Shown: one piece after another, positions 24,002 through 31,539 of the stretch
Layout: every line of letters begins with the position of its first letter
Position numbering within the stretch: the first letter of the stretch is position 1
Source: Komagataeibacter nataicola
GTDB taxonomy: Bacteria > Pseudomonadota > Alphaproteobacteria > Acetobacterales > Acetobacteraceae
NCBI RefSeq assembly: GCF_003207795.1
Contig: NZ_NIRT01000033.1
Span: 1 to 32,557, forward strand
Length of the DNA: 32,557 nt
Direction: 5' to 3'
Position numbers and translations under genes: made by a program
Notes under the pieces: generated by a model
The model's database searches: none
What the model was told of the DNA's origin: nothing
What the model saw: only the letters and a program-made list of their open reading frames with translations

Positions 24002-25048
24002 GTGACACGACCGACGACCTACCTTTTGCGGGTTCTTGTGTTTCTTCTGGCTGTCGGGGTTGTCGCAGCCCTGCTTTCCCCCACCCTCTATCAGGCGTTC
24101 TGCAACAATCCCTATCTTGATGGCCTGATCATCGGCATTCTCGTGCTCGGGGTGGCGTGGAACATCATCATGATCCTGCGCCTCATCCCCGAGGTGCGCT
24201 GGGTCAACATCCTGCGCCACCCGCGTGAGGGGCTGACCACGCCGCCGCCACCGCGCCTGCTCGCTCCCATGGCCTCGATGCTGGCCACGCACGACAAGGG
24301 CCGCAGGCTCACACTTTCCGCCCCGGTCATGCAGTCGCTGCTCGACAGCCTCTCCGCGCGCCTTGACGAAGGGCGCGAACTCTCGCGCTACCTCACCGGG
24401 CTGCTCATCTTCCTCGGCCTGCTCGGCACGTTTTATGGCCTGCTGCTGACCGTGGGCTCCATTGCCGATGTGATTGGCAACATGTCGGCTGGCAACGGCG
24501 ACACCAACGCCATGTTCGACCAGCTCAAGACCGGGCTGGCAGGCCCGCTGCATGGCATGGGCACGGCGTTCTCGGGTTCGATGTTCGGGCTTGCGGGCGC
24601 GCTTGTGCTGGGCTTCCTTGATCTGACGGCAGGCCAGGCCCAGACCCGCTTCTTCAACGAGCTTGAGGAATGGCTGGCCACCATCACCCGCCTTTCGGCA
24701 GGCGGACTGCAGGTTGGCGGCAATGATGCCAGCGTGCCCGCCTATGTGCAGGCCCTGCTCGAGCACACCGCCGAGAACATGGAAAAGCTGCAGGCCCTCA
24801 TGGCCCGCGGCGAGGAGACGCGCGCCCAGGAGCAGCGCCTGCTGACCGCGCTGAACGACCGCCTGGCCCAACTGGCCGACAACCGGGGCGAGGACCACCT
24901 GCAGGGCATCGAATCCCTGCTGGCCCGCCTTGTGCAGGAATCGGCGGCAGGGCGCGAGCAGATGGCAGCCGACATCCGCAACGACCTGCGCCTGCTCGCG
25001 CGCACCATTGCCGCAAGCACGCCCGGAACGGGCCACTCCGCTTCCTGA
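24002..25048 (+). CDS. MotA/TolQ/ExbB-family proton-channel protein
   Basis: 348 residues from GTG 24002, with AAGGAAA upstream. Four hydrophobic segments at about 8-27, 40-59, 131-151 and 188-210. Segments three and four carry the family motif (GLLIFLGLLGTFYGLLLTVG and GMGTAFSGSMFGLAGALVLG). The C-terminal 110 residues are a long charged helical region (ENMEKLQALMARGEETRAQE, LLARLVQESAAGREQMAADI), an unusual tail for TolQ or ExbB. With the MotB-like partner downstream it should form a proton-driven stator-like complex in the inner membrane. No flagellar genes are near. Confidence 0.87.
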   Translation: MTRPTTYLLRVLVFLLAVGVVAALLSPTLYQAFCNNPYLDGLIIGILVLGVAWNIIMILRLIPEVRWVNILRHPREGLTTPPPPRLLAPMASMLATHDKGRRLTLSAPVMQSLLDSLSARLDEGRELSRYLTGLLIFLGLLGTFYGLLLTVGSIADVIGNMSAGNGDTNAMFDQLKTGLAGPLHGMGTAFSGSMFGLAGALVLGFLDLTAGQAQTRFFNELEEWLATITRLSAGGLQVGGNDASVPAYVQALLEHTAENMEKLQALMARGEETRAQEQRLLTALNDRLAQLADNRGEDHLQGIESLLARLVQESAAGREQMAADIRNDLRLLARTIAASTPGTGHSAS

Positions 25049-25074
25049 CCGCAGACTAAGGCAAGGTTTATTTC

Positions 25075-26037
25075 ATGGCGCGCCGTTCCCGTCGTTCGAT
25101 CCGTTCCGAACTGAATGCCTGGCCGGGCTATGTTGATGCGCTGTCAACACTGCTCATGGTCATCATCTTCGTGCTGCTGGTGTTCGTTCTGGGGCAGGCT
25201 TTCCTGTCCGTTACACTGAACAAGCGCCAGCAGGCCCTTGACCAGCTCGAGCACGAGGTGGCCCGCCTGGCCCAGATGCTCTCGCTCGAGCACAGCCACA
25301 CCACAGCGCTCCAGACCGAAATCGCCACCCTGCACAAGGAGCATGAGGCAGACATGGCCACCGCCACCTCGCTTACCGCCCAGCTCAACCAGCAGACCAG
25401 CGAGCGCGATACCGCCCAGAGCCATGCCAGCGCGCTTGATACGCAGCTTGCCCAGCTCAACGCCCAGCTCAGCGCCGTCAGCGCCGCGCTGGAGGTCAGC
25501 GAACAGGCCGTGCAGGAGCGCGACCACAAGATCGACAATCTTGGCATGCAGCTCAACGTGGCGCTGGCGCGCAAGGTGGAGCAGCTACAGCAGTACCGCT
25601 CCGAATTCTTTGGCCGCCTGCGCAGCGTGATGCAGGACCACAAGGGCGTGCAGATCGTGGGCGACCGCTTCGTGTTCCAAAGCGAGGTACTGTTCCCCGT
25701 AGGCAGTGCCGACCTCTCGCCTGAAGGCGTGGAGGAGATCAAGGTACTCGCCAAAACCCTGAAGCAGGTTGCCGCCCAGATTCCGCCCGATGTGCCCTGG
25801 ATCCTGCGCGTGGATGGCCATGCCGACCGGCTGCCCATTCACACCGCCTTCCCCAGCAACTGGGAGCTGTCATCCGAGCGCGCCATTACGGTGGTTAAAC
25901 TGCTGATTGCCGAGGGCATCAACCCGCACCATCTGGCCGCGACCGGCTTTTCGGACTACCAGCCGCTTGATAACGGCACCACGGCCGAGGCCTATGCGCG
26001 CAACCGCCGCATCGAGTTCCGCCTGACTGACCGCTGA
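25075..26037 (+). CDS. MotB-like inner-membrane protein with coiled coil and OmpA peptidoglycan-binding domain
   Basis: 320 residues. A short basic cytoplasmic start (MARRSRRSIRSELN) leads into one membrane helix with an Asp at its cytoplasmic entry (YVDALSTLLMVIIFVLLVFV, Asp21), the equivalent of the proton-carrying Asp32 of MotB. Residues 46-170 are a heptad-rich coiled coil (Leu/Gln/Ala rich). The C-terminal OmpA domain has FPVGSADLSPEGVEEI, RVDGHADRLPIH, NWELSSERAITVV and AYARNRRIEFRL, so peptidoglycan contact is expected. 26 bases after the MotA-like gene. A dispersed repeat follows the stop. The coiled coil is longer than in MotB. Confidence 0.87.
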   Translation: MARRSRRSIRSELNAWPGYVDALSTLLMVIIFVLLVFVLGQAFLSVTLNKRQQALDQLEHEVARLAQMLSLEHSHTTALQTEIATLHKEHEADMATATSLTAQLNQQTSERDTAQSHASALDTQLAQLNAQLSAVSAALEVSEQAVQERDHKIDNLGMQLNVALARKVEQLQQYRSEFFGRLRSVMQDHKGVQIVGDRFVFQSEVLFPVGSADLSPEGVEEIKVLAKTLKQVAAQIPPDVPWILRVDGHADRLPIHTAFPSNWELSSERAITVVKLLIAEGINPHHLAATGFSDYQPLDNGTTAEAYARNRRIEFRLTDR

Positions 26038-26052
26038 GATGGGAAGAACGTG

Positions 26053-26140
26053 ATTAAAAGTTTTTGGTGAAGCTTTTTCAAAAAGCTTCAGTAAAGAATG
26101 CCGCCTTTTTGAAAAAAGGCGGCACCCAGACACTTTTATT
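26053..26140 (+). repeat. Dispersed palindromic repeat, copy E (long form)
   Basis: 88 bases: ATTAAAAGTTTTTGGTG, a perfect first arm (GAAGCTTTTTCAAAAAGCTTC), a longer linker (AGTAAAGAAT), a perfect second arm (GCCGCCTTTTT against AAAAAGGCGGC) and CACCCAGACACTTTTATT. It lies between the convergent stops of the MotB-like gene (26037) and the TPR-like gene (26156). Confidence 0.93.
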
Positions 26141-26155
26141 TTCTGGTTACGCCCA

Positions 26156-26770
26156 TCAGGTGGGCTGGCCAAAGGCCTTCAGGCGCAGTTGCTCGGTCTG
26201 GCGGGCCGCATCGGGAATGGTGGGCTCAAGCTGCACCACATGCTGCCACGCTTTCCACGCCGCCTGCCAGTCACCGCGCTGCGCTTCCGTATCTTCAAGA
26301 ATCTTCCATGCCATGACATCGCGCCCGTCATGGTGCAGGGCCACGCCCAGGTCAGCCACCGCGCCATCGGGGTTGGCGGCGGCAAGGCGGGCCTGCGCGC
26401 GGTTACGCCACAACACCTCTACATCAGGCTGGAGCAGCAGGGCATCATCCATGTCCTGCTCGGCATCGAGCGGGCGCTGGGCGTCAAGGTCATCCTGCGC
26501 GCGGCGCACCAGCAGCGTGGTGGTGGGGGCCAGATCCTTCAGGCGCAACTGCTCGATGCGCCCGAGCAGGTCACGCGCGCCGCGCGCGGTGGCCGCATGG
26601 GCCAGTTCTGTCTCCAGACTGTCCAGCGACGGCTCGGCTGCAGGGCTGCCATGCGCCCTGGCGGGCGGAGCTGCATGCCTGTCAAGCCCGTGGGCCGGAG
26701 CATCCGCCGCGCGGGCAGGCGGAGGCAAGAGGCTGGCGACAAGCATGAGTACGCACGAAAAGCCACGCAT
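26156..26770 (-). CDS. Exported TPR-like protein of unknown function
   Basis: 204 residues from ATG 26770, the start that places a signal peptide at the N terminus (MRGFSCVLMLVASLLPPPARA); a longer frame to 26833 puts 21 residues before it. The mature part has an Ala/Pro-rich linker, then helical repeats like TPRs (LLVRRAQDDLDAQRPLDAEQ, VLWRNRAQARLAAANPDGAV, MAWKILEDTEAQRGDWQAAW). It is probably periplasmic. Convergent with the stator-like cluster and separated by copy E. A role in envelope assembly is possible, but only from TPR and location. Confidence 0.7.
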   Translation of the reverse strand: MRGFSCVLMLVASLLPPPARAADAPAHGLDRHAAPPARAHGSPAAEPSLDSLETELAHAATARGARDLLGRIEQLRLKDLAPTTTLLVRRAQDDLDAQRPLDAEQDMDDALLLQPDVEVLWRNRAQARLAAANPDGAVADLGVALHHDGRDVMAWKILEDTEAQRGDWQAAWKAWQHVVQLEPTIPDAARQTEQLRLKAFGQPT

Positions 26771-26846
26771 ACAGGTTACTGAAAACCTGCCTGCGCGGCT
26801 TTGCGGCTGTTCAAAGATGAACCGGACGGTCAAGGCCGCCTGGCAA

Positions 26847-26972
26847 TCAGCCCTGACGGGCCTTCATGCGCGGGTTCTTCTTGTTGATGACGTAGACCTT
26901 GCCACGGCGACGGACCACACGGCAGTCCTTGTCCCGAACCTTGGCCGATTTCAGGCTGTTTCTGATTTTCAT
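26847..26972 (-). CDS. rpmJ: 50S ribosomal protein L36, zinc-free form
   Basis: 41 residues: [17 protein letters not shown], then [17 protein letters not shown] and RMKARQG. The start at 26972 has GAGGG upstream and matches the family. The Cys-x-x-Cys zinc ribbon of L36 is missing, only one Cys remains; this is the C-minus paralogue usual in alphaproteobacteria. It lies alone between the TPR-like gene and oxyR. Confidence 0.95.
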   Translation of the reverse strand: MKIRNSLKSAKVRDKDCRVVRRRGKVYVINKKNPRMKARQG

Positions 26973-27070
26973 GATCCGACCCTCGACTAGCGGCGATGTG
27001 CCGCAAAAGAGGCGCCCGAATACCCTTGCCTGCGCCAAGAGTCAACTCCGGCGGCGGATTCTGGCGCCAT

Positions 27071-28006
27071 TTACAGCAGGGAATTCGCCTGCGGGATCGA
27101 ATCTGGCACAAAAAGCGGGGCAATGGCATGGAAATCCGCCGCACGGGGCGAGCGCGGCCGCCAGGCCAGCCCAATGGTGCGCCAGGCCTGCGCGCCGCTT
27201 ACGGGGCGCACGGTCAGGCGAGTCCAGTCCATCAGCGGCGACTCGACCGCCAGCTGCGGCAGCAGCGCCAGCCCCATGCCTGCCGCCACCATTTCCACCA
27301 GTGTGAACAGCGAGGTGACGGCGCATTGCGCCTCGTCCTCCGGGTGCGACCAGCCGCCCGCCTGGCGGCACATGGCCAGCGTCTGCTCACGCAGGCAGTG
27401 CCCGTCCTCGAGCAGGATCATGCGCTCATGCGCAAGGTCGGGCACCGGCACCACGTCAAGGCGGGCAAACGGGTGCGCGCGCGGCATGACCAGCATGAAG
27501 GGGTCGCGCCACAGCGGCAGGGTCTCGCTATCGGCGCAGTCGCACGGCATGGCCAGCAGCACGACGTCGAGCCGGCCCAGCGCGAGTTTTTCCATCACGT
27601 TATGGGTCAGATCCTCGCTCAGCGAGAGGTGCAGCCGCGGGTACTGCCGCGGCAGGCGGCCCACGAGGGCGGGCATGACAAACGGCCCGATGGTGGGAAT
27701 GACGCCCAGCCGCAGCAGCCCGCTCATCGGCTCACGCGAGGCCACGGCCATGTCGAGCACGCCCTGCAGGGCCTCGAGCGCGTGGCGGGCCTGGCAGACC
27801 ACCCTGTCACCCAGTGGGGTGAACACGACTTTCTTGCCCACCTCGCGGTCGAGCAGTTTCACATCCATCTGGCGCTCAAGGGCCAGTATACCGGCGGAAA
27901 GCGTGGACTGGGTTACAGCGCAGGCCCGGGCCGCGCGGCCGAAATGGCGCAGCTCGGCCAGCGAGACCAGATAACGGAGCTGCTGGGCGGAAGGCATCGG
28001 AATCAT
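27071..28006 (-). CDS. oxyR: Hydrogen peroxide sensor and LysR-type regulator OxyR
   Basis: 311 residues. N-terminal helix-turn-helix: RYLVSLAELRHFGRAARACA and TQSTLSAGILALERQM. The redox centre is intact: ILLEDGHCLREQTLAMC places Cys204 and Cys213 nine residues apart, as Cys199/Cys208 of E. coli OxyR, so peroxide should form a disulphide and switch DNA contacts. Met1 (28006) or Met4 (27997) may be the start. It is divergent from ahpC-ahpD, the expected target, and probably represses or tunes its own promoter through the shared site at 28008. Confidence 0.94.
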   Translation of the reverse strand: MIPMPSAQQLRYLVSLAELRHFGRAARACAVTQSTLSAGILALERQMDVKLLDREVGKKVVFTPLGDRVVCQARHALEALQGVLDMAVASREPMSGLLRLGVIPTIGPFVMPALVGRLPRQYPRLHLSLSEDLTHNVMEKLALGRLDVVLLAMPCDCADSETLPLWRDPFMLVMPRAHPFARLDVVPVPDLAHERMILLEDGHCLREQTLAMCRQAGGWSHPEDEAQCAVTSLFTLVEMVAAGMGLALLPQLAVESPLMDWTRLTVRPVSGAQAWRTIGLAWRPRSPRAADFHAIAPLFVPDSIPQANSLL

Positions 28007-28007
28007 C

Positions 28008-28040
28008 GATAATGCCTATCAATGTGGATATAAATAATTC
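28008..28040. promoter_or_regulatory. Candidate OxyR operator between oxyR and ahpC
   Basis: GATA-ATGCC-TATC (28008-28020) is an inverted repeat with the GATA/TATC half-site pattern of OxyR operators. A further GATA (28027-28030) and AATT (28036-28039) continue the spacing of about 9 to 10 bases, giving the four-half-site arrangement expected of an OxyR tetramer. It lies directly upstream of oxyR's start and about 100 bases from ahpC. The rest of the 127-base gap holds the promoters, which I cannot place with certainty. Confidence 0.5.
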
Positions 28041-28133
28041 ACTGGCATGATATCAGCATCCCCGCCATAGATACAGTTGCCGGGTTGCAATACCAGCCCG
28101 TTCCATATTTTAACCCGAACAGGAGATTTCCTG

Positions 28134-28676
28134 ATGCTGACAGTCGGTGACAAGTTTCCCGCCTTCAACCTGACCGCCGTTCCCGGTGGGCCCGAAGGGC
28201 TCAAGGGCGAGTTCGTGCAGATCACGGATGCATGCAACGAAGGCAAGTGGAAGGTCGTGTTCTTCTGGCCGCTCGACTTCACCTTCGTCTGCCCGACCGA
28301 GATCGTGGCCTTCGGCAAGCTCAATGGCGAGTTCAAGGACCGTGACGCCGTGGTGTATGGCGTGTCGATCGACAGCGCCTTCGTGCACCTGAACTGGCGC
28401 CTGAACCACGAGGACCTCAAGACCCTCGAAATTCCGATGCTCGCCGACATCAAGCGCGAGCTGATCGAAAGCTGCGGCGTGATGGCCCAGCAGGCTGGCG
28501 CCGCCCTGCGCGCCACCTTCATTGTCGACCCCGAGGGCATCATCCGCCATGTCAGCGTCAATGACCTGTCGGTTGGCCGCAACCCGCAGGAGGTGCTGCG
28601 CATCCTCGACGGGCTGCAGAGCGATGAGCTGTGCCCGTGCAACTGGAACAAGGGCGACGCCTTCATCAAGGCCTGA
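28134..28676 (+). CDS. ahpC: Peroxiredoxin AhpC (actinobacterial-type, AhpD-coupled)
   Basis: Reduces hydrogen peroxide, organic hydroperoxides and peroxynitrite. 180 residues from ATG 28134, with AGGAGA upstream. Peroxidatic Cys53 in FWPLDFTFVCPTEIV. The C-terminal end DELCPCNWNKGDAF has Cys167 and Cys169, the extra-cysteine pattern of the AhpC type reduced by AhpD instead of AhpF. ahpD lies 142 bases downstream and oxyR upstream, so the operon carries sensor, enzyme and its reductant. Confidence 0.95.
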   Translation: MLTVGDKFPAFNLTAVPGGPEGLKGEFVQITDACNEGKWKVVFFWPLDFTFVCPTEIVAFGKLNGEFKDRDAVVYGVSIDSAFVHLNWRLNHEDLKTLEIPMLADIKRELIESCGVMAQQAGAALRATFIVDPEGIIRHVSVNDLSVGRNPQEVLRILDGLQSDELCPCNWNKGDAFIKA

Positions 28677-28697
28677 TCCCTTATCCAGTCCGGGTTT

Positions 28698-28721
28698 CCG
28701 CGCGGGTCATGCCCCGCGCGG
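28698..28721 (+). terminator. Intercistronic hairpin between ahpC and ahpD
   Basis: CCGCGCGGG (28698-28706) pairs perfectly with CCCGCGCGG (28713-28721) around a six-base loop. No U-run follows, so it may be a partial terminator or an mRNA-protecting hairpin that lowers ahpD relative to ahpC. The rest of the 142-base gap holds a short tandem repeat (CCCTGACACCC twice, 28786-28807) just before the ahpD ribosome binding site. Confidence 0.4.
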
Positions 28722-28818
28722 CAGCCCGCGCCGCCTGCCCCGATCCCTGCCACGCGCAGGTGTGGGGACAAGCGGGGCCATGCCCCTGACACCCCCCTGA
28801 CACCCGTGGAGAAAGCCC

Positions 28819-29346
28819 ATGTCGATCGACTCCATCAAGGCCGCGCTGCCCGATTACGCCAAGGACCTCAAGCTCAACCTCAGCACGCTGGCCAATGACA
28901 TCACGCTCACGCCCCAGCAGCTTGGCGGCACGTTTGTCGCCTCCGCCATTGCCACGCGCAACACGGCGCTGACCCACGCGCTTGTGGCCGAATATGGCTC
29001 GAGACTCACCCCCGAGGCGCTCGAGGCCGCACGCGCCGCGGCAGCCATCATGGGCATGAACAATGTCTATTACCGCTTCGTGCATCTTGTGGGTGGCGAT
29101 TATGCCAAAATGCCCGCGCGCCTGCGCATGAACATCATCGCGCGGCCGGGCGTGGAGAAGGCGGATTTCGAGCTGTGGTCCATGGCGGTCTCGGCCATCA
29201 ATGGCTGTGGCATGTGCATGGAAAGCCATGAGCAGCAGCTCCGCGCGGCGGGCATCAGCACCGAGCAGATCCAGACCGCCGTGCGCATTGCCGCAACCGT
29301 AAGCGGGCTGGCTGTTGTGCTCGAAGGCGTGGAAATTTCCGCCTGA
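28819..29346 (+). CDS. ahpD: Alkyl hydroperoxidase AhpD
   Basis: Carries electrons from lipoyl proteins to AhpC. 175 residues from ATG 28819, with GGAGAAA upstream. The active site is Cys130-Gly-Met-Cys133 ([10 protein letters not shown]), with Glu118 and His137 in the same positions as the mycobacterial enzyme, so the proton relay is complete. In mycobacteria AhpD is reduced by dihydrolipoamide dehydrogenase and succinyltransferase; the same partners are assumed, not shown, here. Followed by a strong terminator. Confidence 0.96.
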   Translation: MSIDSIKAALPDYAKDLKLNLSTLANDITLTPQQLGGTFVASAIATRNTALTHALVAEYGSRLTPEALEAARAAAAIMGMNNVYYRFVHLVGGDYAKMPARLRMNIIARPGVEKADFELWSMAVSAINGCGMCMESHEQQLRAAGISTEQIQTAVRIAATVSGLAVVLEGVEISA

Positions 29347-29363
29347 TAACAGGCCCTGCCCTG

Positions 29364-29402
29364 AAAAACGCCATGAATCGGAAGATCATGGCGTTTTTTT
29401 TT
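29364..29402 (+). terminator. Rho-independent terminator of ahpC-ahpD
   Basis: AAAAACGCCATGA (29364-29376) pairs with TCATGGCGTTTTT around a nine-base loop and ends in nine T. It lies 17 bases after the ahpD stop and is one of the clearest terminators in the window. Confidence 0.93.
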
Positions 29403-29484
29403 GCCTGCCCTGTTGCCATGACGGGGCCAGCCTGTTATTTGCCCTTTCACCGAATGGTTGCTGCCCCACGGGGTTGCAGCGGAT

Positions 29485-29561
<77 letters not shown>

Positions 29562-29615
29562 CCTTATGGTGCCCTCCTTAAAATGAATACTGTCCCTATA
29601 CCGTAAGGGATAAGT

Positions 29616-29674
29616 AGAAAAAGTTTCTGGGTGTTGTCTTTTTTCAAAAAGGCGGCGTCTTCCGAAGCTTTTAT
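29616..29674 (-). repeat. Dispersed palindromic repeat, copy F (short form)
   Basis: 59 bases, reverse orientation, with the same deletion as copy B: on the minus strand it starts ATAAAAGCTTC. The plus strand runs AAAAAGTTTCTGGGTG, an arm TTGTCTTTTTTC against AAAAAGGCGGC, then GTCTTCCGAAGCTTTTAT. It sits between tRNA-Asp and the end of the convergent fructosamine-kinase-family gene. Confidence 0.85.
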
Positions 29675-29686
29675 GATTTCAGGCTA

Positions 29687-30508
29687 TTATCGGAACCCGC
29701 TTTCATCAAGGTACTGCGCCACCATGGGCCGGTATGTCACGCCGAACAGACGCAGATGCACCAGCGCGATCCATAGCCGATAGATGGCGAAGCGCACCGC
29801 ATGCCCCGCCTCCAGCGGGCCACCGGCCATGTAAAACGCCGCTGGCGGCTGCGAAAACACGCCCGCTGTTGCCAGGTCCACCTCCGCATGGCCGTAATAG
29901 CAGCACGGGTCGATCAGGCCGGTTACGCGCCTGTTCGCCACCAGCACGTTCCCACTCCACAGATCGCCATGCAGCAGGGCCGGCGCGGGCTTTGCGGGCA
30001 GCAGGTCCGGCAGGCGGCGCATGAGTTTTTCAAGGCTGTGGGCCACATCTATGGGCACATGCGCCAGATGCACGCCAAGGCGGTGCCGTGCCCAGAATTC
30101 GGGCCAGTTCCCGGTCCATGCATTGGGCACGCTGACCGCGCCAAGGGCGTAATCCCCGGCCCAGCCATAACGGGTCATGCCCCCTGCGGGCCGCCCCGCA
30201 TGCACCTGCGCCAGCACGCGGCCCAGATCACCCCAGCAGGTGGCCAGCATGCCCTCGGTTGGCCGGTATTCCACCACCAGCGCATCCGCATCCACCGCCA
30301 GCACGGCGGGCACGGGTGCGCCGGTCTCGCCAAGGGCACGCAGCATGGCGGCCTCAGCCAGCGGGTCGGGGCCGTTCTTGGCCACGACACTGCGCCCGTC
30401 ATTCAGGTAGACCAGCAGGGTCTGGGCAATGTCACCGCCCTGTAGCGGGCGCCAGTTCCACAGTCCCGACCCCAGCAGGGTGGCGGCATGGCGGGCGAGA
30501 CGGCTCAT
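29687..30508 (-). CDS. Fructosamine kinase family protein (probable ribulosamine/erythrulosamine 3-kinase)
   Basis: 273 residues from ATG 30508, which overlaps the stop of the upstream phosphatase gene (ATGA). Aminoglycoside-phosphotransferase fold: VAKNGPDPLAEAAMLRAL supplies the ATP-binding Lys and Glu, the catalytic loop is HGDLWSGN (180-187), and GLIDPCCYYGHAEVDLA (from about 197) holds the metal-binding Asp200. FN3K-family enzymes phosphorylate the third carbon of sugars attached to protein amines, which then fall off, reversing glycation. Bacterial members often prefer ribulosamines and erythrulosamines. Last gene of the rpiA-gntK operon. Confidence 0.88.
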   Translation of the reverse strand: MSRLARHAATLLGSGLWNWRPLQGGDIAQTLLVYLNDGRSVVAKNGPDPLAEAAMLRALGETGAPVPAVLAVDADALVVEYRPTEGMLATCWGDLGRVLAQVHAGRPAGGMTRYGWAGDYALGAVSVPNAWTGNWPEFWARHRLGVHLAHVPIDVAHSLEKLMRRLPDLLPAKPAPALLHGDLWSGNVLVANRRVTGLIDPCCYYGHAEVDLATAGVFSQPPAAFYMAGGPLEAGHAVRFAIYRLWIALVHLRLFGVTYRPMVAQYLDESGFR

Positions 30509-30978
30509 GGCCGGGCCTGCAACATCCTGACCAGCGCCTGCGCGCCCATGCTGACATCGCGCCATGTGGTCTCGAACCCGCTGGCATCACCATAATACGG
30601 ATCGGCCACTGCCTCGCCGTGCCTGCCCGGCACGTGGTCGAGCAGCAGCGACAGTTCGGCCCGTGCGCCCTCGGGCCGCATGGCCCGCAGATGCGCCAGG
30701 TTGGCATGGTCGAGCGCGATGATATGGGTAAAGCGGGTAAAATCAGCAGGCCGGACCACGCGGGCGCGGTAGCGGCCCATATCGATGCCATGCCGCAGGG
30801 CGACAGCGCAGGCCCGGCGGTCGGGCGGGGAGCCGGCATGCCAGTTGCCCGTGCCCGCCGAATCAACCACGACCTCCAGCCCGGCCGCCTGCGCTGCCTG
30901 CTTCAATGCGGCCTCGGCCAGCGGCGAGCGGCAGATATTGCCCATGCACACAAACAGGACGGCAGGGCAGGTGGTCAT
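30505..30978 (-). CDS. Low-molecular-weight phosphotyrosine-phosphatase family protein
   Basis: 157 residues. The P-loop is CMGNICRSP (11-19), with Cys11 as nucleophile and Arg17 for phosphate binding. The general acid is in DPYYG (Asp126). This is the full catalytic set of LMW-PTPs, so the protein should be active. It starts directly after the gntK stop (TAGATG) and overlaps the FN3K-family gene by four bases. In other bacteria an LMW-PTP beside an FN3K homologue can act as a ribulosamine 5-phosphatase, which fits here better than a protein-tyrosine role since no tyrosine kinase or exopolysaccharide genes adjoin it. Confidence 0.93.
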   Translation of the reverse strand: MTTCPAVLFVCMGNICRSPLAEAALKQAAQAAGLEVVVDSAGTGNWHAGSPPDRRACAVALRHGIDMGRYRARVVRPADFTRFTHIIALDHANLAHLRAMRPEGARAELSLLLDHVPGRHGEAVADPYYGDASGFETTWRDVSMGAQALVRMLQARP

Positions 30979-31539
30979 CTAGCCCTCTTTATGTTCAGGA
31001 AATTTCTGCGCCAGAATTCCCAGCGTCTCGGCAATGAGAGCGGCTGGCGTTTCCTCAAGGTGCACCACGATGGGGTGTTCATCCGCCGTAGGCGCCTCGA
31101 GGGTGGAAAGCTGGCTGGGCAACAGGCTGGGCGGCATGTAATGCCCGCGCCTGCGCTTGAGGCGGTCGTAGAGCGTGTCCTCGGGGATTTCGAGATAGAT
31201 GAACACGATATCCGACGCCCCATCCGCACGCAGCAGATCGCGGTAGGAACGCTTGAGCGCCGAGCAGGTCAGGATGCCCCCCTGCCCCGATGCCACACGC
31301 TCCAGCAGCCATTTGTGGCATTGCTCAAGCCAGGGCAGACGGTCGGCATCGGTCAGGGGAATGCCGGCGGCCATTTTTTCCACATTGGCGCGCGGATGCA
31401 GCAGGTCGCCTTCCTGGTAGGGCCAGCCCAGCACGTTGTGCAGCCCCTCGGCCAGGGTCGTTTTACCGCAGCCCGAAACACCCATGATGACAAGAACCAG
31501 CGGCCTTATGCCCTGGTCCTGCAAGGCCCGCCCGGTCAT
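30979..31539 (-). CDS. gntK: Gluconokinase
   Basis: Phosphorylates gluconate to 6-phosphogluconate, the entry to the pentose phosphate pathway that matters in acetic acid bacteria because they oxidise glucose to gluconate outside the cytoplasm. 186 residues. Walker A GVSGCGKTT (20-28), EGDLLHPRANVEKMAAGIPL and DRLPWLE, CSALKRSYRDLLR and GHYMPPSLLPSQLSTLE match GntK-type shikimate-kinase-fold gluconokinases. The ATG overlaps the rpiA stop (ATGA). Confidence 0.95.
   Translation of the reverse strand: MTGRALQDQGIRPLVLVIMGVSGCGKTTLAEGLHNVLGWPYQEGDLLHPRANVEKMAAGIPLTDADRLPWLEQCHKWLLERVASGQGGILTCSALKRSYRDLLRADGASDIVFIYLEIPEDTLYDRLKRRRGHYMPPSLLPSQLSTLEAPTADEHPIVVHLEETPAALIAETLGILAQKFPEHKEG

Noticed and set aside
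24002-26037. Zorya-type defence system (ZorA/ZorB)
   Set aside because: The MotA-like protein with a helical tail plus MotB-like OmpA protein recalls ZorAB, but no helicase, nuclease or ZorC/D/E-like gene is within the window on either side; neighbours are housekeeping.
28786-28807. Tandem CCCTGACACCC before ahpD
   Set aside because: Two copies of an 11-base unit only; too short to suggest an operator or variable tract without comparison.
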